The notes under the pieces were generated by a model, which saw only the letters and a list, made by a program, of their open reading frames with translations, made no database searches and was not told the DNA's origin. From Pseudomonadota bacterium (GTDB lineage: Bacteria; Pseudomonadota; Gammaproteobacteria; Burkholderiales; Sulfuricellaceae): a DNA stretch of 5,411 nt. The first letter of the stretch is position 1, and each line of letters begins with the position of its first letter. Both the position numbers and the translations under genes were made by a program. The stretch covers positions 1-5,411 of the forward strand of contig JAJXTJ010000114.1 in assembly GCA_021783895.1 (NCBI GenBank). The letters run 5' to 3'. Positions 1-3,368 of this stretch are shown in pieces.

Positions 1-101
1 TGCTCTTGGCCCACCAAGGCCTGCATCCCGACCAAGTGCTGGCCGAACTTGCCCGCCGCGAAGGGGTCTCAGGTATTACTGAAAAGGCGAACCGGCCATG
101 A
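1..101 (+). CDS. hisE: Phosphoribosyl-ATP pyrophosphatase, C-terminal fragment (HisE)
   Basis: The reading frame enters at base 3 and stops at TGA 99-101, giving the last 32 residues of the protein; the start lies upstream of the window. HisE hydrolyses phosphoribosyl-ATP to phosphoribosyl-AMP and pyrophosphate, the second step of cytoplasmic histidine biosynthesis. The visible tail contains LLAHQGL, then [13 protein letters not shown] and a short EKANRP end. This is the typical C-terminal helix and tail of the HisE (MazG-like) family, in which leucine-rich helices lead into a conserved E-L-x-R-R-E/x-G-x-S-G segment. The catalytic acidic residues lie in the missing part. The stop overlaps the start of the next gene by ATGA, so the two genes are probably co-transcribed and translationally coupled. 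The identification rests on a short tail plus the typical hisE-HIT-tat gene order. Confidence 0.85.
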   Translation, partial: LLAHQGLHPDQVLAELARREGVSGITEKANRP

Positions 102-433
102 AGGATTGCATATTCTGCCGCATCGTGGTCGGAGAAGTGCCCTGCCGCAAGGTATACGAAGACGATGAAGTGCTGGCTTTTCATGACATCCACCCTATGG
201 CGCGGGTGCATTTCATGCTCATTCCGAAAATCCATGTGGAGAGTCTGGAAACTGCCGGGTCGGAACATCAGGCACTGCTTGGACGTATGCTCCTGCTGGC
301 GCCGAAACTGGCGCGGGAGCAAGGCCTGACCCGCGGTTTTCGCACCCTGATTCGCACCGGCCCGGAAGGTGGGCAGGAAGTTCCGCATATACACGTGCAT
401 ATTTATGGCGGCGGCGAACCGCCCAGCCGTTGA
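98..433 (+). CDS. hinT: HIT-family (histidine triad) nucleotide-binding protein, HinT-like
   Basis: This complete 111-aa protein is of normal length for bacterial HinT. HinT proteins are cytoplasmic homodimeric purine nucleoside phosphoramidases that hydrolyse AMP-N linkages such as AMP-lysine; the physiological substrate is unclear. The signature histidine triad is present near the C-terminus as H97-I-H99-V-H101 within [11 protein letters not shown], and by family analogy the middle histidine, H99, is the nucleophile. The N-terminus has the usual CIFCRI segment with C4 and C7, a possible zinc-binding pair in some members. [14 protein letters not shown] (about residues 37-50) is the conserved strand with the nucleotide-facing histidine. 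The start ATG overlaps the hisE stop (ATGA), and a modest AAAAGG at 82-87 inside hisE can serve as ribosome binding site. Its position between hisE and tatA is a recurrent betaproteobacterial arrangement, but no functional link to Tat is shown by the sequence. Confidence 0.93.
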   Translation: MKDCIFCRIVVGEVPCRKVYEDDEVLAFHDIHPMARVHFMLIPKIHVESLETAGSEHQALLGRMLLLAPKLAREQGLTRGFRTLIRTGPEGGQEVPHIHVHIYGGGEPPSR

Positions 434-439
434 TTTATT

Positions 440-446
440 AGGAGGT
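440..446 (+). promoter_or_regulatory. Strong ribosome binding site of tatA
   Basis: AGGAGGT is a full Shine-Dalgarno match and lies 8 nt before the tatA ATG at 455. It is by far the best ribosome binding site in the tat cluster: tatB and tatC have none that is recognisable. This suggests tatA is translated independently and at a higher rate than the two genes after it. Confidence 0.85.
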
Positions 447-454
447 AACACATC

Positions 455-667
455 ATGGGTGGCTTGAGCATTTGGCATTGGCTCATCGTATTGCTTATTG
501 TTTTGCTGGTTTTCGGCACCAAAAAACTCAAGAACATCGGCTCCGATCTTGGCGGCGCGGTAAAGAATTTCAAGGAAGCCATGAAGGAAGAGAATGCCAA
601 GCTACCCGATGCGGGGAAGACAGGGCAGACCTATGATGCCGAGGTAAAAGACAAACACGAGTCCTAA
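455..667 (+). CDS. tatA: Twin-arginine translocase subunit TatA
   Basis: This 70-aa inner-membrane protein is the pore- or membrane-weakening subunit of the Tat pathway. It oligomerises at the TatBC receptor to let folded twin-arginine proteins cross the cytoplasmic membrane. A short N-terminal membrane helix (about residues 4-20) is followed by the hinge F20-G21-T22-K23-K24-L25, matching the invariant FGTKKL of TatA. An amphipathic helix follows ([17 protein letters not shown], about residues 28-44), then a charged, unstructured tail. Residue 8 is His, where E. coli TatA has Gln; a polar residue is kept at this place in the membrane helix. The family is often 70-90 aa, so this is a short but complete member. 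It is distinguished from TatB by the FGTKKL motif and the absence of Glu8. It lies 21 nt after hinT and begins the tatABC order. Confidence 0.96.
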   Translation: MGGLSIWHWLIVLLIVLLVFGTKKLKNIGSDLGGAVKNFKEAMKEENAKLPDAGKTGQTYDAEVKDKHES

Positions 668-668
668 T

Positions 669-684
669 CCGGGCCCAGGCCCGG
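669..684 (+). repeat. GC-rich inverted repeat (hairpin) between tatA and tatB
   Basis: CCGGGCC at 669-675 is the exact reverse complement of GGCCCGG at 678-684, separated by only CA. In RNA this would form a 6-bp all-GC stem with a 4-nt loop. It starts one base after the tatA stop codon and ends 10 nt before the tatB start. No run of T follows, so it is not a classical rho-independent terminator. A role as an mRNA-stabilising 3' end for tatA, or as a brake on tatB translation, is inference. Confidence 0.6.
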
Positions 685-694
685 TCGTACGCCC

Positions 695-1099
695 ATGTTC
701 GATATCGGTTTCTCGGAGCTTTTGCTCATCGCCGTGGTGGCGCTCATCGTCATCGGGCCGGAGCGCATGCCCAAAGTTGCGCGCACTGCCGGGCATCTGC
801 TGGCCCGTTTCAACCGCTACGTCTCCCAGGTGAAAGCCGACATCAGCCGCGAAATGGAACTGGAAGAACTACGCAAGTCTGGACAGCAGGTCAAGGAATC
901 GGTGGAAAACGCAGGGCAAGAAATCGAAGATCATGCGCGCCAAGCCGACCATGTGATCCATGAAGAGGTGGGGCAGGCGGAAAAATCCATAACGGGCGCG
1001 CTAGGCCACGATGATTCCGGCCAGCCGCAAGTAAATCCGGAGTCCCCCGCTCCCGATGCGTCGGCAGCCGGCAAGCCTGCGCAACCGCTCCATGAGTGA
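695..1099 (+). CDS. tatB: Twin-arginine translocase subunit TatB
   Basis: This 134-aa inner-membrane protein partners TatC in the receptor complex that binds twin-arginine signal peptides. One N-terminal membrane helix (about residues 4-21) contains the conserved E8 and is followed by the TatB hinge G21-P22-E23-R24-M25-P26, matching the GPxRLP/GPERLP signature. An amphipathic helix (about residues 27-45) leads into a long, charged, probably coiled-coil region (about 50-100) rich in Glu, Gln and Lys. The tail is a Pro/Ala-rich, low-complexity segment (about 105-134). The G-P hinge and E8 separate it from TatA. No Shine-Dalgarno sequence is visible before the ATG; a GC-rich hairpin ends 10 nt upstream, so translation may be weak or coupled. 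The stop lies inside the start of tatC. Confidence 0.95.
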   Translation: MFDIGFSELLLIAVVALIVIGPERMPKVARTAGHLLARFNRYVSQVKADISREMELEELRKSGQQVKESVENAGQEIEDHARQADHVIHEEVGQAEKSITGALGHDDSGQPQVNPESPAPDASAAGKPAQPLHE

Positions 1100-1925
1100 C
1101 GCGGAAGATTCGCTGCAGGACAGCTTCATCTCCCATCTCATCGAACTGAGGGACCGGCTGCTGCGTTCCCTCATTGCCGTGGTGGTGGTGTTCCTGGCCC
1201 TGTTCCATTGGGCGCGGCAAATTTACGAGCTGCTGGCCAAACCGTTGCTGGCAGCGCTGCCCAAAGGCGGGCAGATGATCGCGACCGAAGTGACGACCCC
1301 TTTTCTCGTGCCGGTGAAAGTCACGCTCATGGTGGCTTTTCTCATCAGCCTTCCCTACGTGCTTTACCAGATATGGGCGTTCGTCGCGCCGGGGCTCTAT
1401 AAGCATGAAAAGCGCCTGGCGCTGCCGTTGGTGGTGGCGAGCGTCGCGCTGTTTTTTCTCGGCATGAGTTTCGCGTATTTCCTGGTCATGCCGATAGTGT
1501 TCCACTTCATCGTCAGTTTTGCGCCCGAAGGCGTGGCGGTCATGACGGACATCGGCAAATACCTGAGTTTCGTGATGACGCTGTTCCTAGCGTTCGGCAC
1601 GACATTCGAGGTGCCCATCATCGTCATCGTGCTGGTCAAGATGGGCTTCGTTTCAGTGCAGAAACTGCGCGAAGTGCGCCCCTATGTGATTGTCGGCTGT
1701 TTTGTCGTGGGGGCGATCTTCACGCCGCCGGACATGCTTTCGCAGACGATGCTGGCCGTACCGCTCTGGCTGCTTTACGAACTGGGCGTGCTGGTCGCCT
1801 CGCTCATGACCAGGCCGCATGCGGGAGCCGCGGGGGAGGAAGAATACCAACCGATGACCACCGAAGATATGGATCGGGAATTCGATCGGCTGGAAAAAGA
1901 AAATCAGGATTTACCCAAATCCTGA
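1092..1925 (+). CDS. tatC: Twin-arginine translocase subunit TatC
   Basis: This 277-aa polytopic inner-membrane protein (six membrane helices expected) is the core Tat receptor that recognises the twin-arginine motif. The N-terminal [11 protein letters not shown] motif carries E18, and [12 protein letters not shown] carries F97 and E106. They correspond to E. coli E15, F94 and E103, the signal-peptide binding site, with a constant offset of three. E173 (FGTTFEVP) and D214 (TPPDMLSQ) match E. coli E170 and D211, and P51 is also in place. I chose ATG 1092 because [16 protein letters not shown] has the usual TatC N-terminus and the gene then overlaps tatB by 8 nt (ATGAGTGA). An in-frame ATG at 1056 would add 12 basic residues not expected in the family and overlap tatB by 44 nt. 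There is no Shine-Dalgarno site, so coupling to tatB is likely. After the last helix there is an acidic cytoplasmic tail of about 30 residues. Confidence 0.96.
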   Translation: MSDAEDSLQDSFISHLIELRDRLLRSLIAVVVVFLALFHWARQIYELLAKPLLAALPKGGQMIATEVTTPFLVPVKVTLMVAFLISLPYVLYQIWAFVAPGLYKHEKRLALPLVVASVALFFLGMSFAYFLVMPIVFHFIVSFAPEGVAVMTDIGKYLSFVMTLFLAFGTTFEVPIIVIVLVKMGFVSVQKLREVRPYVIVGCFVVGAIFTPPDMLSQTMLAVPLWLLYELGVLVASLMTRPHAGAAGEEEYQPMTTEDMDREFDRLEKENQDLPKS

Positions 1926-1936
1926 TCGCCTACAGA

Positions 1937-1959
1937 TGCACAATGTTTAAATATGTGCA
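1937..1959. repeat. Inverted repeat TGCACA-N11-TGTGCA upstream of amt
   Basis: TGCACA at 1937-1942 and TGTGCA at 1954-1959 are exact reverse complements separated by 11 nt. The outer spacing is one of a dimeric regulator rather than of a terminator, and there is no T-run. The arm at 1954-1959 overlaps the first base pairs of the NtrC-like box at 1956-1972. The N11 gap is too wide for a standard NtrC box, so this may be a half-site of a composite operator or coincidence. Confidence 0.4.
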
Positions 1960-1972
1960 CCATATAAGTGCT
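1956..1972. promoter_or_regulatory. NtrC-like box 1 upstream of amt
   Basis: TGCACCATATAAGTGCT has the layout TGCAC-N7-GTGCT over 17 bp, the geometry of NtrC enhancer sites (TGCAC-N7-GTGCA). The left half TGCACCA is a full match and the right half matches in GTGC only. NtrC is the response regulator that activates ammonium-uptake genes under nitrogen limitation. The box lies about 130 nt before the amt start codon, a reasonable distance for an upstream activating site. The assignment is by motif reading only. Confidence 0.4.
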
Positions 1973-1974
1973 TA

Positions 1975-1990
1975 GCGTTTTATTAAACGC
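1975..1990. repeat. Small inverted repeat GCGTTT-TATT-AAACGC
   Basis: This perfect 6-bp stem has a 4-nt loop, with arms 1975-1980 and 1985-1990, 49 nt after the tatC stop. The stem has only three GC pairs and is followed by ACCTAAATAG rather than a T-run. It is therefore a poor rho-independent terminator, although it could mark the 3' end of the tat transcript. Confidence 0.3.
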
Positions 1991-2000
1991 ACCTAAATAG

Positions 2001-2028
2001 TTCACAATCTTCCCGGATTTTTTATAAC
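2001..2028 (+). promoter_or_regulatory. Candidate sigma70 promoter for amt
   Basis: TTCACA at 2001-2006 matches five of six bases of the -35 consensus, and TATAAC at 2023-2028 matches five of six of the -10 consensus, with a 16-nt spacer. Transcription would begin near 2035 and give a leader of about 65 nt to the amt ATG at 2101. NtrC-like box 1 would lie at about -79 to -63 and box 2 just inside the leader. Confidence 0.5.
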
Positions 2029-2042
2029 CCATTGATTTTTTG

Positions 2043-2059
2043 TGCACGCAAATTGTGCA
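2043..2059. promoter_or_regulatory. NtrC-like box 2 upstream of amt
   Basis: TGCACGCAAATTGTGCA consists of fully symmetrical half-sites, TGCAC and GTGCA, separated by 7 nt, which is the 17-bp spacing of NtrC boxes. The centre does not keep the CCA/TGG extension of the strongest sites. It lies between the candidate sigma70 start near 2035 and the ribosome binding site at 2089. If bound it could act as a roadblock or feedback site on that promoter rather than as an upstream activator. Confidence 0.42.
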
Positions 2060-2088
2060 TGAAAATTGCTTCTTGTCTGCCTTGTTTC

Positions 2089-2094
2089 AAGGAG
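2089..2094 (+). promoter_or_regulatory. Ribosome binding site that sets the amt start
   Basis: AAGGAG lies 6 nt before ATG 2101. In-frame earlier starts (TTG 2032, ATG 2059) have no purine-rich sequence before them, so this site decides for the 400-residue product. Confidence 0.8.
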
Positions 2095-2100
2095 CAAGCA

Positions 2101-3303
2101 ATGGATGTTCTAAAAAATGGCACGGATGTTTTTTTCATACTCATGGGCGCGGTCATGGTGTTGGCCATGCACGCCGGCTTTGCCTTTCTCGAGCTGGGAA
2201 CGGTCAGGCAGAAAAACCAGGTCAATGCGCTGGTCAAGATACTGACGGATTTTTCCGCCTCGACCATCGCCTATTTTTTCATCGGTTATACGCTGGCTTA
2301 CGGGGTGAGTTTTTATCGCGGGGCCGGCGCTTTGATGGACCATTCCGGGCATGAGCTGGTCCGCTTCTTTTTCCTGCTAACTTTTGCTGCGGCTATTCCC
2401 GCTATCGTCTCGGGCGGCATTGCCGAGCGCGCGAAATTCGCACCTCAGCTGGCGGCGACGTTTATCCTGGTGGGCTTCGTCTATCCTTTTTTCGAGGGCA
2501 TCGCCTGGAACGACCATTTCGGCATCCAAGATTGGCTGACGCATGAGTTCGGTGCTCCTTTCCACGATTTCGCCGGATCGGTCGTGGTGCATGCCGTAGG
2601 CGGCTGGGTCGGGCTTGCGGCGGTGCTGTTGCTCGGCCCGCGCAGAGGGCGCTATCGCAAGGACGGGGCCGTGGCCGCGCATCCGCCTTCCAGCATCCCT
2701 TTTCTTGCCCTGGGCGCCTGGATACTCATCGTCGGCTGGTTCGGCTTCAACGTCATGTCGGCGCAGAACATCGACAAAATTTCCGGTCTGGTGGCGGTCA
2801 ACTCGCTGATGGCGCTGGTCGGCGGCACGCTGGCGGCGCTCGTGGCGGGGCGCAACGACCCCGGCTTCGTGCACAACGGCCCCCTGGCGGGCCTGGTGGC
2901 CATCTGTGCCGGTTCCGACGTCATGCATCCCATCGGTGCCCTGGTGACCGGGGTCGTTGCCGGCTTGTTGTTCGTATGGATGTTCACAGTCACGCAAAAC
3001 CGCCTGAAGATCGACGACGTCCTGGGGGTGTGGCCGTTGCACGGCTTGTGCGGCATGTGGGGGGGCATCGCCGCGGGGATTTTTGGCAGCCGCGCCCTCG
3101 GCGGCATGGGCGGCGTGAGCATGATGTCCCAGGTTCTGGGCACGCTGCTGGGCGTGGCGATCGCGTTTGCCGGCGGCTTGATCGTGTATGGGGCGCTGAA
3201 GGCCTGGGTCGGCATACGTTTGGATCCGGAGGACGAATTCAACGGCGCGGATTTGTCCTTGCATCGCATATCCGCAACACCGGAAGGCGAAACCGCCAAC
3301 TGA
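2101..3303 (+). CDS. amt: Ammonium transporter (Amt/AmtB/MEP family)
   Basis: This 400-aa inner-membrane channel for ammonium/ammonia uptake should have about eleven membrane helices and be trimeric by family knowledge. The N-terminus runs straight into helix 1 (about residues 9-30, MHAGFAFLELGTVRQKN). The pore motifs are complete: F91 and F95 before the GGIAERAKF segment correspond to the E. coli outer gate (F103/F107). DFAGSVVVH gives D156 and H164 (E. coli D160/H168), GWFGFN gives F216 with S220 (F215/S219), and DDVLGVWPLHG gives H314 (H318). The twin histidines therefore remain. The C-terminal tail keeps G371, R373, E379, G382, D384 and H388 of the regulatory signature, but H388 is followed by R-I-S instead of the G-E of E. 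coli AmtB. I chose ATG 2101 because of AAGGAG 6 nt upstream. No glnK/glnB lies next to it here; the upstream region suggests nitrogen control. Confidence 0.95.
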   Translation: MDVLKNGTDVFFILMGAVMVLAMHAGFAFLELGTVRQKNQVNALVKILTDFSASTIAYFFIGYTLAYGVSFYRGAGALMDHSGHELVRFFFLLTFAAAIPAIVSGGIAERAKFAPQLAATFILVGFVYPFFEGIAWNDHFGIQDWLTHEFGAPFHDFAGSVVVHAVGGWVGLAAVLLLGPRRGRYRKDGAVAAHPPSSIPFLALGAWILIVGWFGFNVMSAQNIDKISGLVAVNSLMALVGGTLAALVAGRNDPGFVHNGPLAGLVAICAGSDVMHPIGALVTGVVAGLLFVWMFTVTQNRLKIDDVLGVWPLHGLCGMWGGIAAGIFGSRALGGMGGVSMMSQVLGTLLGVAIAFAGGLIVYGALKAWVGIRLDPEDEFNGADLSLHRISATPEGETAN

Positions 3304-3340
3304 ATTCCTTGCGCCTGCCGCGAAGCGGGCGTCGGCGGGC

Positions 3341-3356
3341 GGGGTAAAATTACCCC
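3341..3356. repeat. Palindrome GGGGTAAAATTACCCC just before the dnaE ribosome binding site
   Basis: GGGGTAA at 3341-3347 and TTACCCC at 3350-3356 are exact reverse complements around a central AA. The sequence contains TAAAAT at 3345-3350, a five-of-six match to the -10 consensus, but no good -35 sits 16-18 nt upstream. It may be a -10 element of a dnaE promoter, a small hairpin or an operator. No T-run follows, so a terminator for amt is unlikely. Confidence 0.45.
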
Positions 3357-3362
3357 GAGGAA
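3357..3362 (+). promoter_or_regulatory. Ribosome binding site of dnaE
   Basis: GAGGAA ends 6 nt before ATG 3369 and directly abuts the 3' arm of the palindrome at 3341-3356. If that palindrome folds in mRNA, the site would sit at the foot of the hairpin. Confidence 0.65.
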
Positions 3363-3368
3363 TCGACC

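Larger units (their letters stand above)
1926..2100. other. AT-rich intergenic region before amt
   Basis: This 175-nt gap between tatC and amt is clearly richer in A and T than the coding DNA around it. I see no coding potential in it. It holds several TGCAC/GTGCA half-sites, a small AT-containing hairpin, a sigma70-like promoter and the amt ribosome binding site, all listed separately. No clear rho-independent terminator for the tat operon is visible, so either readthrough into amt or rho-dependent ending is possible. Confidence 0.75.

Noticed and set aside
1056..1091. Earlier in-frame ATG for tatC
   Set aside because: It would add 12 residues absent from the family, overlap tatB by 44 nt and has no ribosome binding site; ATG 1092 gives the usual N-terminus.
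891..1505. 204-codon open frame on the - strand opposite tatB/tatC
   Set aside because: Composition is His/Arg/Gln-rich with no motif, and the + strand here encodes TatB and TatC with all signature residues.
1975..2000. Rho-independent terminator after tatC
   Set aside because: The hairpin is only 6 bp with half AT pairs and no T-run follows; it is listed only as a small inverted repeat.
2042..2057. Possible sigma54 promoter GTGCACG-N4-TTGTG
   Set aside because: The GCACG and TTG parts and the spacing fit, but the key GG at -24 and GC at -12 are changed to TG and GT, so it is too weak to list as a promoter.
2032..2100. Earlier amt starts (TTG 2032 or ATG 2059), the latter giving a Cys-containing extension with C-L-P-C
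   Set aside because: Neither has a Shine-Dalgarno site, whereas ATG 2101 has AAGGAG 6 nt upstream and gives a normal Amt N-terminus. The TTG start would also place the promoter-like and NtrC-like elements within or against the coding region.
3304..3340. Terminator hairpin after amt (CCGC-GAA-GCGG at 3318-3328)
   Set aside because: The stem is only 4 bp and followed by G/C-rich sequence without a T-run.
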